Shown here: positions 25,934-34,454 of the stretch, one piece after another
Numbering within the stretch: the stretch's first letter is position 1
Layout of the letters: each line of letters starts with the position of its first letter
Assembly: GCA_965194375.1 (NCBI GenBank)
Contig: OZ239428.1
DNA length: 64,000 nucleotides
From: Tabrizicola_A aquatica
Lineage (GTDB): Bacteria > Pseudomonadota > Alphaproteobacteria > Rhodobacterales > Rhodobacteraceae
Reading direction: 5' to 3' (one strand)
Notes under the pieces: generated by a model
Told to the model about the DNA's origin: nothing
Databases searched by the model: none
What the model saw: the letters and a program-made list of their open reading frames with translations, nothing else
Position numbers and translations under genes: made by a program

Positions 25934-26686
25934 TTACGGGTCCACGTTATAGGTCATGCCATCCACCGCCAGCGCCTGACCCGAGATCATGCGCGCGCGG
26001 TCGGAGGCGAGGAAAAGGGCAAGGTCAGCCACATCTTCGGGGTCGCTGAGCCGTTTCATGGCGGTGCCCGAGGCGTAGCCTTGGCGCACGGCGTCCGGGG
26101 TCATGCCTTTGGCGGCGGCTTCAGCGTCGATCACCCGGTCAATGCGCGGGCCGTTGACCGAGCCGGGGCAGATCGCGTTGGCGCGGATGCCATGGGGCCC
26201 AAGTTCCATCGCCACGGTTTTCATCAGCCCAATGACGCCCCATTTCGCCGCCACATAGGGCGCGCGGAAGGGGGTGCCGTACAGGCCAGAGGTGGAGGAG
26301 GTAAAGATCATCACCCCCTGCCCTGCCGGTTTCATCAATCGGGCACCGTGTTTGGCGGCCAGCATTGCGCCATCAAGGTTTACGCCAAGGCATTGGTGCC
26401 AAGCTTCCAGCGGCATGTCTTCGATGGTCGCCGTCGGGCCTTTGATGCCAGCGTTGGCGCAGAGCACATCCAGCCCACCCCAGTCGGCGGCGATGTCAGC
26501 GAACAACGCCTCCATCGCCGGCTCGCAGGCCGCGTCCGCCACCGTGCCACGGATACCCGGCGGCAGGGCGGCGATCTGGCCTGCATCCACATCCGTCACC
26601 CAGACGCGATAGCCCTCGGCGGCGAAGGCGCGGGCCATCACCAGACCGATGCCATTCGCCCCTGCGGTGATAAGGACGCGTTTCAC
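25934..26686 (-). CDS. Short-chain dehydrogenase/reductase
   Basis: 250 residues with the NAD(P)-binding TAGANGIG (7-14), the NAG segment CANAGIKG, Ser in SSTSGLYG, and the catalytic YVAAK. Asp at the end of the second strand (VTDVDA) suggests NAD rather than NADP. It overlaps the L-carnitine dehydrogenase gene by 4 nt. It may oxidise a hydroxyl intermediate of the same pathway, but no substrate is readable. Confidence 0.85.
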   Translation of the reverse strand: MKRVLITAGANGIGLVMARAFAAEGYRVWVTDVDAGQIAALPPGIRGTVADAACEPAMEALFADIAADWGGLDVLCANAGIKGPTATIEDMPLEAWHQCLGVNLDGAMLAAKHGARLMKPAGQGVMIFTSSTSGLYGTPFRAPYVAAKWGVIGLMKTVAMELGPHGIRANAICPGSVNGPRIDRVIDAEAAAKGMTPDAVRQGYASGTAMKRLSDPEDVADLALFLASDRARMISGQALAVDGMTYNVDP

Positions 26687-28146
26687 TTCTTTTGCCCCAC
26701 GGCGCGGCCCGCACCTTCAGGCAAGGGCAGCGCGGCATGGGCATCGGCAATCGCCTTCAGCTTAGCCCAAACCTCAGCCGAGGCAGGCGCCGATTTGCCC
26801 TCAGCCATGTTCACATGCAGGCACAACTGTTCAATGGTGGCCACGCACTCCTCGCCCTTCATGATCCGCACGAAAGACCGGAAGCGCTTTTCATCGGCCG
26901 AGATGATCTGGATCGTGCCGGTCAGACGGTCGCCCAGCTTGGCCTCGCCCAGATGGCGGATGTGGGTTTCCGCCGAGTAATAGCTGTGACCTGCCGCGAC
27001 ATAATCCATCCCCGCCCCGATCAGACGCAGGAAGGCGTCGACGGTTTCGGAATTGGCAAAGTAATAGCGACTTTCGGTCATGTGGCCGTTGTAGTCGATC
27101 CAGCCGGGCAGAACCTGCATATGGGCCATGGTCAAAGGTGCAGCCTTGGGCGCGCTATCGGTCGCACCAAAGAAGGCCGCCGCTTGGCGTTCGTCATGCT
27201 CACGCAAGACCTTGCCCGCGCCCCAGTTGCGTTCCTTCAAGGCGCGCAGGAAGCCGATCAGGTTGCTGTCGCGGATCCGCTCCAACTCGCGGATGGAGTG
27301 GTGGCCGGATTGGGCGTCAGACTGGCCAGCGATGAGGTCAACAAGTTCATCGTTGAACTCTGGCACATCCATCAGCTTGGTCCAGGGCCAGGTGAGGCAA
27401 GGGCCGAACTGGGCCATGAAATGCTTCATCCCCGCCTCGCCGCCTGCGACGCGGTAGGTTTCAAACAAGCCCATCTGCCCCCAGCGCAGGCCAAAGCCCA
27501 TGCGGATCGCCTCGTCGATTTCCTCGGTGGTGGCGATGCCGTCTTTCACGAGCCACAGCGCCTCGCGCCAGACGGCCTCAAGGAAGCGGTCGGCGATATG
27601 GGCGTCGATTTCCTTGCGCACGTGCAGGGGGAACATGCCGATTTCGCGCAGGATGGTCTTGGCGCGTTCCACCGCTTCGGGCGGGTTTTTCGGGCTGGGC
27701 ACCACTTCGGCCAAGGGCAAAAGGTAGACCGGGTTGAAGGGGTGCGCGACGAAGATCATCCCCGGCTCGGGTGCCTTTTCCTGCAGTTCCGAGGGCTTGA
27801 AGCCGCTTGTGGACGACCCGATCAGCACACCGGGGGCGACCTGCTGAATCTGGGCAAACACGCGGTGCTTCAGGTCCAGCCGTTCCGACACGGATTCCTG
27901 AATATACTCGGCACCCTCCACCGCTTCGGTGATGGTGCCTGCAAATGAGAGATTGCCTTCGGGCGGCATCGGCACATCCGACAAGGCGGGAAGCGCCTTG
28001 CGGGCGTTGGCGATCACCTCGCCCACCTTGCGCGGGGCTTCGGGATCGGGGTCGAACACCGCCACATCCCACCCGTTCAACAGGAACCGTGCAGCCCAAC
28101 CGCCGCCGATCACCCCACCGCCAATGATTGCCGCTTTCCGTGCCAT
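26683..28146 (-). CDS. L-carnitine dehydrogenase fused to betainyl-CoA thioesterase
   Basis: 487 residues in two parts. Residues 1-320 are a 3-hydroxyacyl-CoA dehydrogenase-type protein with the NAD loop GGGVIGGG (9-16) and the catalytic-His segment HPFNP (135-139). Residues about 340-470 are a hot-dog thioesterase with DYNGHM (351-356). This fused form is known from carnitine users such as Sinorhizobium: the first part oxidises L-carnitine to 3-dehydrocarnitine, the second hydrolyses betainyl-CoA to glycine betaine. With the BKACE gene upstream it completes the core route. The gene has a 278-bp gap before it and overlaps the SDR gene after it. Confidence 0.9.
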   Translation of the reverse strand: MARKAAIIGGGVIGGGWAARFLLNGWDVAVFDPDPEAPRKVGEVIANARKALPALSDVPMPPEGNLSFAGTITEAVEGAEYIQESVSERLDLKHRVFAQIQQVAPGVLIGSSTSGFKPSELQEKAPEPGMIFVAHPFNPVYLLPLAEVVPSPKNPPEAVERAKTILREIGMFPLHVRKEIDAHIADRFLEAVWREALWLVKDGIATTEEIDEAIRMGFGLRWGQMGLFETYRVAGGEAGMKHFMAQFGPCLTWPWTKLMDVPEFNDELVDLIAGQSDAQSGHHSIRELERIRDSNLIGFLRALKERNWGAGKVLREHDERQAAAFFGATDSAPKAAPLTMAHMQVLPGWIDYNGHMTESRYYFANSETVDAFLRLIGAGMDYVAAGHSYYSAETHIRHLGEAKLGDRLTGTIQIISADEKRFRSFVRIMKGEECVATIEQLCLHVNMAEGKSAPASAEVWAKLKAIADAHAALPLPEGAGRAVGQKK

Positions 28147-28424
28147 GTCATTTCCTTTTCAAGCCGGGGCCCCGCCCCGCACCCCCGCCTTTCCCCATCG
28201 AGAAAGGCAAAGGGCCGTTTTCATCTCTCGCGCCGCCCGATACCAAGACCCTGCACCCTTTTTCGCAGGGCAGAAAGCCGGGTGGCCTTGTTCGTCTGCG
28301 CAGGGGCCGACCTTATGGCCGCCCTCTGCACGCGTTTCAAAACAGCCGACCAGCGGCGTTACCGCTGAACCGCTGCGCGGGTCTGCCATGCAAGGGCAGT
28401 CCGCATCGCAGCTTGCCAGCTATC
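28147..28424. other. Gap between the two core carnitine genes
   Basis: No convincing gene. Near 28155-28180 a minus-strand GGGGGTGCGGGGCGGGGCCCC segment resembles the hairpin part of the dispersed repeat but lacks the CATCTGTT box. A minus-strand reading frame of 76 codons (28159-28389) ends inside it and has no recognisable features. The gap may hold a second promoter for the fusion gene. Confidence 0.4.
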
Positions 28425-29339
28425 TCAGCGCGGCAAGGGCGCCCGCTTTTCCAGCTTCAGCTTCGCCCGCACTTCAGCCGGGGTGATCACCCGCGCGCCC
28501 ATATTGCTGATGATGCTGACTGCCCGCTCCACAAGCTGCGCGTTGGTGGCCAACACGCCCTTGTCGAGCCACAGGTTGTCTTCCAGCCCCACCCGCACAT
28601 TGCCCCCGGCCAACACGCTGGCGGCAACGTAAGCCATCTGGTTGCGCCCCAAAGCAAAGGCCGACCAGAACCAGTTCGACGGCACATTGTTGACCATGGC
28701 CATGAAGGTGTTCAGGTCATCCGGTGCGCCCCACGGCACGCCCATGCACAGCTGCACCAGAACCGGATCCGGGATGATGCCTTCGCTGGCCAGTTGCTTG
28801 GCCAGCCACAGATGGCCGGTGTCAAACGCTTCAATCTCAATCCGGGTGCCGCTGTCGACCATCCGCTTGGCCATATCGCGCAAGAGGCCGGGCGTGTTCA
28901 CCATCACATAATCGGCCTCGTTAAAATTCATCGTGCCGCAATCCAGCGTACAGATTTCAGGCCGGCATTCGACGACATGCGCCACACGTTCGGTGGCCCC
29001 CGCCATGTCGGATTTAGCCGACATGCGGTTCATCGCCTCGGATCCGTCAAACATCAGATCGCCGCCCATGCCGGCGGTCAGGTTCAAGACCACGTCGGTG
29101 CCGCTGTCGCGAATGCGCTCGGTGACTTCGCGATAAAGCGCAAGGTCGCGCGACGGTTTGCCGGTTTCGGGGTCGCGCACATGGCAATGCACCACGGCCG
29201 CGCCCGCCTTGGCGGCATCAATGGCCGATGTCGCAATCTGCTCGGGGCTGCGCGGCACATGAGGGGATTTGTCCTGCGTGCCACCCGATCCGGTGACAGC
29301 ACAGGTGATGAAAACTTCGCGGTTCATGGCCAAGGGCAT
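28425..29339 (-). CDS. Beta-keto acid cleavage enzyme, 3-dehydrocarnitine type (BKACE)
   Basis: 304 residues of the BKACE/DUF849 family, zinc enzymes that condense a beta-keto acid with acetyl-CoA and cleave it. The metal ligands are in HCHVRD (51-56), with a conserved Glu in GLEDNLWL near the C-terminus. Next to the carnitine dehydrogenase it would turn dehydrocarnitine plus acetyl-CoA into betainyl-CoA and acetoacetate. ATG 29339 has GGAGG six bases upstream and is preferred over the longer frame and over ATG 29327. It is the first gene of the cluster and faces the regulator gene. Confidence 0.9.
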   Translation of the reverse strand: MPLAMNREVFITCAVTGSGGTQDKSPHVPRSPEQIATSAIDAAKAGAAVVHCHVRDPETGKPSRDLALYREVTERIRDSGTDVVLNLTAGMGGDLMFDGSEAMNRMSAKSDMAGATERVAHVVECRPEICTLDCGTMNFNEADYVMVNTPGLLRDMAKRMVDSGTRIEIEAFDTGHLWLAKQLASEGIIPDPVLVQLCMGVPWGAPDDLNTFMAMVNNVPSNWFWSAFALGRNQMAYVAASVLAGGNVRVGLEDNLWLDKGVLATNAQLVERAVSIISNMGARVITPAEVRAKLKLEKRAPLPR

Positions 29340-29393
29340 GGGAATCCTCCAATTCAGTTGCCGGGCAGCATAACGGGCTTGCAGGCGCACGCT

Positions 29394-29408
29394 TTGCGAT
29401 TTACGCAA
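29394..29408. promoter_or_regulatory. Dyad TTGCG-N5-CGCAA between BKACE and the regulator
   Basis: A 15-bp inverted repeat with 5-bp arms, six nt before the regulator's start codon and 54 nt before the BKACE start. The whole divergent control region is only 74 bp, so a regulator bound here could act on both genes. Confidence 0.4.
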
Positions 29409-29413
29409 GTTTC

Positions 29414-30376
29414 ATGGCAAAAAGCGCAACGATCTTCGCCGCATCGCAGCAACCCCTGACGCTGGCACTTCTGGTGCTGCCGCAATCCTCGATCCTTGAG
29501 GTCGCCTCGACGCTGGATCCCCTGCGGTCGGCCAATCGGCACTTGGGATCTGACAGTTACCGCTGGCGCGTGGTGTCCCCCGATGGCCGGGCGGTGCCGC
29601 TGACCTGCGGGATCGAACTGCCGTCAAACGGGCCCCTCTCGGCGGCTGAAGGGGCTGATGCGCTGATCGTGATCGCCGGGTTCCAGCAGTGGCAAGGGGC
29701 GACACAGCCCTTGATCCGCAGCCTTGCGCGCATGGCGCCGCGCTTTGCGGCCGTCGGCGGGATCGACGCAGGCGCCTGGGTGCTGGCGCGGGCGGGGCTT
29801 TTGAACGGCTACAAGGCAACGGTGCATTGGGAAGACCATGAAGATTTCGCCGCCGCCCACCCCGGCGTGGATGTGCAACCCAGCCGCTTTGTCCTTGACC
29901 GCAACCGCTTTACCGCCGGAGGGGCCGCCCCTGCGGCCGATCTGATGCTACACCTCATCAAAGCGCGCCATGGCCCGGCGCTGGCCTTGCAGGTTGCGGC
30001 GAGCTTTATCACCACCGCCCGCGATGGGCATGATCCGCAGATCAGCCCGAAGAAACCCGACCTGCGGCTTGACCCCCGCGTGGCCACAGCGATTGCCCGG
30101 ATGGAGGCGCGACTGGACCAACCCGAAACCGCCGAAGAAACGGCCCGCGCCGTTGGTCTGTCACCGCGGCGGTTGGAACAGCTCTTCACCCAAAACCTTG
30201 GCCTGGCACCCGCCGCCTATGCGCTGTCGCTGCGCCTACAGGCGGCGCGGCGCATGATCACCGACACGCGCCATCCTTTGGCCGAAGTGGCGCTGCGCTG
30301 CGGGTTTTCCTCGGCCTCCAGCCTCTCCCGCGCCTTCAGCGCGAAATTCGGCACCGCCCCCAGCCGCCTCCGATAA
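29414..30376 (+). CDS. cdhR: GlxA-family transcriptional regulator (CdhR-like)
   Basis: 320 residues: a DJ-1/PfpI-like glutamine amidotransferase-type domain (about 12-195, with GGIDAGAWVLARAGLL near the place of the catalytic elbow, no Cys) and a C-terminal AraC helix-turn-helix pair (about 215-320). This is the layout of CdhR, which activates carnitine catabolism genes in Pseudomonas. Position directly opposite the BKACE gene supports the same role here. The effector is presumably carnitine or a derivative. Confidence 0.85.
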   Translation: MAKSATIFAASQQPLTLALLVLPQSSILEVASTLDPLRSANRHLGSDSYRWRVVSPDGRAVPLTCGIELPSNGPLSAAEGADALIVIAGFQQWQGATQPLIRSLARMAPRFAAVGGIDAGAWVLARAGLLNGYKATVHWEDHEDFAAAHPGVDVQPSRFVLDRNRFTAGGAAPAADLMLHLIKARHGPALALQVAASFITTARDGHDPQISPKKPDLRLDPRVATAIARMEARLDQPETAEETARAVGLSPRRLEQLFTQNLGLAPAAYALSLRLQAARRMITDTRHPLAEVALRCGFSSASSLSRAFSAKFGTAPSRLR

Positions 30377-30410
30377 TGCCCAGACCCTGCGCCCTGCCAC
30401 CATGAGGGAA

Positions 30411-30444
30411 GCCTCCGGCGGGAGTATTTGGGCCAAAGTGAAAG
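30411..30444 (-). repeat. GC-rich intergenic repeat, copy 4
   Basis: Minus-strand copy: CTTTCACTTTGGCCCAAATA then CTCCCGCCGGAGGC. It faces copy 5 head-to-head with a gap of three bases and shares the CCGCCGGAGGC ending with copy 6. Confidence 0.6.
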
Positions 30445-30447
30445 GGC

Positions 30448-30510
30448 TTTCATCTTGGCGGAGATACTCCGGGGGTGAGCCCGGAACGGGCGAGGGGGCT
30501 GGCCCCCTTA
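30448..30510 (+). repeat. GC-rich intergenic repeat, copy 5
   Basis: Plus-strand copy: TTTCATCTTGGCGGAGATAC, CTCCGGGGGTGAG, then a hairpin of GGGGGCTGGCCCCC. It reaches the stop codon of the M3 peptidase gene at 30508. Confidence 0.65.
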
Positions 30511-32523
30511 CACCGACTCCAACAGGCCCCGACCTTTCAGCAAGGGCTCCACCCCCGGCATGCGACCGCGGAATTGGGTGTAAAGATATTCGGCAGGTTG
30601 CGAGCCACCAGCCGAAAGGATAAACGTTTCCAGCCGCTTGGCGGTTTCAGGATCAAAGGGGTTGCCTGTCTCTTCAAAGGCGGCAAAGGCGTCGGCGTCC
30701 ATCACTTCGGACCACATATAGCTGTAATAGCCCGAGGAATAGCCGTCGCCCGAGAAGACATGCGCAAAATGCGGGGTGGCATGGCGCATACGGATGGCGC
30801 GGGGCATGCCAAGCGATTCCAGCACTTCAGCCTGTTTCTGCATGGGGTCGGCCGGGGCGGCGCCTTCGTGGAAGGCGAGATCCACAAGCGCGGAGGCCAC
30901 GAACTCCACCGTGGCAAAGCCTTGGTCATAGGTTCCGGCCGCCAGAAGGCGCTGGAGAAGATCGGCGGGCATCGGCGCGCCGGTTTGCCAATGGCGGGCG
31001 TGTTTTTCCAAGACTTCAGGCACTTCCAGCCAGTGCTCATAAAGCTGGCTGGGCAGTTCGACAAAGTCGCGGGCGACCGAGGTGCCCGAGATGAAGCCGT
31101 AGGTCACATCGGACAGCATCTGGTGCAGCGCATGGCCAAACTCGTGAAACAGCGTGCGCGCGTCGTCATAGGACAGAAGGCAAGGCTCGCCCTTGGCAAA
31201 GTTGCAGACGTTGACCACAATGGGCCTTGTCTCCACGCCCAGTTTCTTCTGGCTGCGCATGGCCGAACACCAAGCGCCCGAGCGTTTGGAGCCACGGGCG
31301 AAGTAATCCCCCAAGAAAACAGCCACATGCGCGCCGTTGCGGGTGACCTCCCAGCCCCGCACATCGGGGTGGTAGAAGGGGCCATCGATCTCGCGGAACT
31401 GGAGCCCGAAGAGGCGATGTGCGCAGTCAAACTGCGCGGCCAGCATGGCGTTGAGCGACAGGTAGGGCTTTAGCGCGGCCTCATCCAGATCATGTTCGGC
31501 CTTGCGGCGCTGTTCACTGTAAAAGCGCCAATCCCAAGGCTCCAGCAGCCCAGTGATGCCATCGGCGTGCAGCATCGCCTCCAACACGGCGGCATCGGAC
31601 AGAGCCTTGGCGCGGGCGGGTTCCCAGACGCGCATCAAAAGGCCGCGCACCGCCTGCGGGGTTTTGGCCATTTCGGGTTCCAGTTTGAAATCGGCAAAAC
31701 TTTGATATCCCAAGAGTTTCGCCCGCTCCTCCCGCAAGGAGAGAGTTTCGGCCGCAATTGCCCGGTTGTCGTTGGCGTTGCCATTTGCGCCGCGTGCGAC
31801 CCAAGCCTCATAGGCTTTTTGCCGCAAGGCACGGCGGGGGCTGAACTGCAGGAAGGGCACGATGATCGAGCGTGACAGGGTCACCACGGGGCCGGATTGG
31901 CCTTTCTCAGCCCCGGCGGCGCGGGCGGCGGCGATGGCGAAATCGGGCAGGCCGTCCAGATCGCCCTCGGTCAGGGGCATGAACCAGTCGCGTTCGTCGG
32001 CCAGAAGGTTCTGGCTGAACTGCGTGCCAAGGACGGCGAGGCGGGCTTTGACATCGGTCAGGCGAGCGGCCTCGGCACCGTCCAGATTGGCACCGGAGCG
32101 GACGAACATCTGGCGGTACAGCTCAAGCACGCGGGATTGTTCAGGCGTCAGGCTGAGCGTGGCGCGGTTTTGCCACAGCGTTTCTATCTTTGAAAACAAA
32201 GACTTGTTGTTGGTCACTTCGGACGAAAAGGCGCTGAGCTTGGGGGCGAGGTCGCGCATCAGGGCTTCGCGGGTGTCGTTCGCGTCAGCACCTGCGAGGT
32301 TGTAGAAAACGCCCGAGACACGGTCGAGCAGGGCTTCGGCCAGTTCCAGCGCGTCAATGGTGTTGGCAAAGGTCGGGGCGTCGGGGTTTGCGGCGATCTG
32401 GCCGATGTTTGCGCGCGCCTCGGCCAGGGCGGCGTCGAAGGCGGGGGCGAACTCCTCATCCCGGATTTCGGCAAAGGGGGGCAAGGAAAACGTTGTGTTC
32501 CAAGGGCTTATAAGAGCGTTCAT
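30508..32523 (-). CDS. M3-family metallopeptidase (oligopeptidase A / Dcp type)
   Basis: 671 residues, near the size of E. coli oligopeptidase A and Dcp. The zinc motif HEFGH has His460, Glu461 and His464, with the third ligand in a Glu-rich helix about 25 residues later. These cytoplasmic enzymes degrade short peptides. Whether it is an endopeptidase (PrlC-like) or a dipeptidyl carboxypeptidase (Dcp-like) is not certain from sequence. It has its own transcription unit start or shares one with the ABC permease gene 18 nt upstream. Confidence 0.9.
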   Translation of the reverse strand: MNALISPWNTTFSLPPFAEIRDEEFAPAFDAALAEARANIGQIAANPDAPTFANTIDALELAEALLDRVSGVFYNLAGADANDTREALMRDLAPKLSAFSSEVTNNKSLFSKIETLWQNRATLSLTPEQSRVLELYRQMFVRSGANLDGAEAARLTDVKARLAVLGTQFSQNLLADERDWFMPLTEGDLDGLPDFAIAAARAAGAEKGQSGPVVTLSRSIIVPFLQFSPRRALRQKAYEAWVARGANGNANDNRAIAAETLSLREERAKLLGYQSFADFKLEPEMAKTPQAVRGLLMRVWEPARAKALSDAAVLEAMLHADGITGLLEPWDWRFYSEQRRKAEHDLDEAALKPYLSLNAMLAAQFDCAHRLFGLQFREIDGPFYHPDVRGWEVTRNGAHVAVFLGDYFARGSKRSGAWCSAMRSQKKLGVETRPIVVNVCNFAKGEPCLLSYDDARTLFHEFGHALHQMLSDVTYGFISGTSVARDFVELPSQLYEHWLEVPEVLEKHARHWQTGAPMPADLLQRLLAAGTYDQGFATVEFVASALVDLAFHEGAAPADPMQKQAEVLESLGMPRAIRMRHATPHFAHVFSGDGYSSGYYSYMWSEVMDADAFAAFEETGNPFDPETAKRLETFILSAGGSQPAEYLYTQFRGRMPGVEPLLKGRGLLESV

Positions 32524-32541
32524 CGGGGGGCCTTTTCGGAA

Positions 32542-33339
32542 TCAGGGCTGAGTTCGGGCGCGCAGGCGGTGTTCGATGCGCCGCAAGATCAGGCTGAGGG
32601 TGATTGTCATGGTCAGATAGATCAGCGCGGCGATGTTGTAAGTCTCGAAGTAACGAAAATTCCCCGCAGCCGTCACTTTGGCCAATTGGGCGACATCGGT
32701 CACGCCCAGCACCGCGACCAAGGAGCTGTCCTTGACCATGGCCACAAAGTCATTGCCCAAGGGCGGGAGGATCATGCGAAAGGCTTGAGGAAAACTAATA
32801 TGGCGAAAGCGCTGCCAGCCGTTCAGGCCCAGCGCTTGGGCGGCCTCGATCTGGCCTTTGTCCACCGCTTGCAGGCCAGCGCGGAACACTTCAGCCAGAA
32901 AGGCGGAATAGGCCAGCATCAGGGCAATGACGGCGCGGTACAGCAGGGGGAAATCGCGGGTTCGAAGCGGCGACAGGCCCAAGGGTTCCAAGACCTGATT
33001 GGCCAGCCATACGAGCCCCGGGGCCAGCACGAAGGCGACATAGAGGAGGAGGACAATGATCGGGATACCGCGCATCACCTCGATATAAAGTCGCGCCATC
33101 TGGCGCAGAATCATGTGGCGCGAGAGCGACATGACCGCAAGGCCAAGCCCCATGACACAGGCCCCAAGATAGGCCACAACCGCCACCCCGATGGTGATCC
33201 AGATGCCCTTGGACAGCGCGGCAAGGGCCGCCGAATAGACCTCAGAGGTGGCGACCTGCCAAAACAAGAACGCCCCGGTCAGGGCCAGAATTACCAGCCA
33301 CCAGGGAAAATCGTCATCAGGTTTTGAGGAGGGAGTCAT
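32542..33339 (-). CDS. Polar amino-acid ABC transporter permease
   Basis: 265 residues of the HisM/GlnP family with about six helices. It has the family motif YIEVMRGIPIIVLLL near 85-100 and the EAA loop EAAQALGLNGWQRFRHISFPQA that contacts the ATPase. It follows its binding-protein gene after 48 nt. The expected ATPase gene is absent on either side, so the subunit must come from elsewhere in the genome. Confidence 0.92.
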   Translation of the reverse strand: MTPSSKPDDDFPWWLVILALTGAFLFWQVATSEVYSAALAALSKGIWITIGVAVVAYLGACVMGLGLAVMSLSRHMILRQMARLYIEVMRGIPIIVLLLYVAFVLAPGLVWLANQVLEPLGLSPLRTRDFPLLYRAVIALMLAYSAFLAEVFRAGLQAVDKGQIEAAQALGLNGWQRFRHISFPQAFRMILPPLGNDFVAMVKDSSLVAVLGVTDVAQLAKVTAAGNFRYFETYNIAALIYLTMTITLSLILRRIEHRLRARTQP

Positions 33340-33387
33340 GCGGGAAATCGGCGGCCCCGCACCATGGGTGGGGGCCGCCTGAGCTCT

Positions 33388-34176
33388 TTATTCGCCCATC
33401 TTGTAGTCAACGAACCACTTCTGGTTCAGCGCATCCATCGTGCCGTCCGCCTTCATCGAGGCGATTGCGGCGTTGATCGGCGCGACAAGCTCAGACCCTT
33501 TCGGGAAGATGAAGCCGAAGTCTTCCGAGGCCAGCGGCTCGCCGATGATCTTCAGCCCGCCGTTCGAGGCGGTGACATAGCCATTGGCGGCGGTGCTGTC
33601 GGAGAGGGTCAGATCGACATCGCCCGCCTTCAGGGCCTCAAGGCCCGCGCCAAAGGTTTCGAACTTGATGACGCGGGGGTTTTCTTCGTTGCCGTCCAGA
33701 ATGTTGTAAATGGCGGCATAGAAGGGCGAGGTGCCGGGCTGGGCCGACACCAAAAGCTCAGGGATGGCCGCGAACGAGGCCGCATCAGTGAAGCGTGCCT
33801 CGTCGCCGCGCACGATCATCAGCATTTCCGAGCGCATATAGGGTTCCGAGAAATCGACCTTTTCCTTGCGCTCGTCCTTGATGGTGATGCCGGTCATCCC
33901 GAGATCAAACTGGCCCTCTGACACCGCCGGGATCATCGCATCCCATGAGGTGTTCTCATACTTGACGGTGATGTTGATGCGCTTGGCGATCTCGGCCATG
34001 GCGTCATATTCCCAGCCCACAGCTGCGCCGGACTTGTCCAGAAACTGCAGGGGCGGATAGGCGTTTTCGGTCACAACGACCACTTCCTTGCCCTCAAGAT
34101 TCGGCAGGTCTTGGGCCATGGCGGCAGTGGCGAACATCGTCATACCCATGAGGGCGGCGGCGGCGGCAATCTTCAT
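33388..34176 (-). CDS. Amino-acid ABC transporter substrate-binding protein
   Basis: 262 residues with a signal peptide (cleavage after ATAAMA, residue 21). Family 3 binding-protein domain: KEVVVVTENAYPPLQFLDKSG, VGWEYDAMAEIAKRINI and MTGITIKDERKEKVDFSEPY. This type binds polar amino acids; the ligand is not identifiable. ATG 34176 with GGGAG upstream is used, the longer frame lacking a signal peptide at its N-terminus. It is the first gene of this unit. Confidence 0.9.
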   Translation of the reverse strand: MKIAAAAALMGMTMFATAAMAQDLPNLEGKEVVVVTENAYPPLQFLDKSGAAVGWEYDAMAEIAKRINITVKYENTSWDAMIPAVSEGQFDLGMTGITIKDERKEKVDFSEPYMRSEMLMIVRGDEARFTDAASFAAIPELLVSAQPGTSPFYAAIYNILDGNEENPRVIKFETFGAGLEALKAGDVDLTLSDSTAANGYVTASNGGLKIIGEPLASEDFGFIFPKGSELVAPINAAIASMKADGTMDALNQKWFVDYKMGE

Positions 34177-34291
34177 GTGTGAACTCCCTGTCACAAGGTG
34201 ATGGCTGACTATGACAGCGCCAAGCGGCGTGGCGCAAGGGGTGGCAAGGCGTCTGATCCGCGTCGGGTTTGCGTCTGGCGGGCGCATGGCA

Positions 34292-34316
34292 TTTGTCCCG
34301 ACAGCGTGCGGACAAA
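34292..34316. promoter_or_regulatory. Dyad TTTGTCC-N11-GGACAAA
   Basis: A perfect 7-bp inverted repeat spanning 25 bp, 116 nt upstream of the amino-acid binding protein start and 138 nt before the dioxygenase start. It is a candidate operator for one of the two divergent genes. Confidence 0.4.
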
Positions 34317-34352
34317 AGGCGCGCACCAAAATGGGGGTGGACTCCGTGTCTT

Positions 34353-34368
34353 TGTGCAACTGCGCACA
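34353..34368. promoter_or_regulatory. Dyad TGTGC-N6-GCACA before the dioxygenase gene
   Basis: TGTGCAACTGCGCACA differs at one base from the site before the LysR gene at 6301. It is 86 nt before ATG 34455, in a normal operator position. Confidence 0.5.
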
Positions 34369-34454
34369 GTCATTTGCCCATGCGCCGCCAGAACCCGACG
34401 TTGCGCGAAGCTGCGACTGCGCCCATCCTGTCCACATCAACCCGGAGCCACATC

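Noticed and set aside
28159..28389. Minus-strand frame of 76 codons between BKACE and carnitine dehydrogenase genes
   Set aside because: It ends inside a repeat-like GC stretch, has no recognisable domain, and no good ribosome site.
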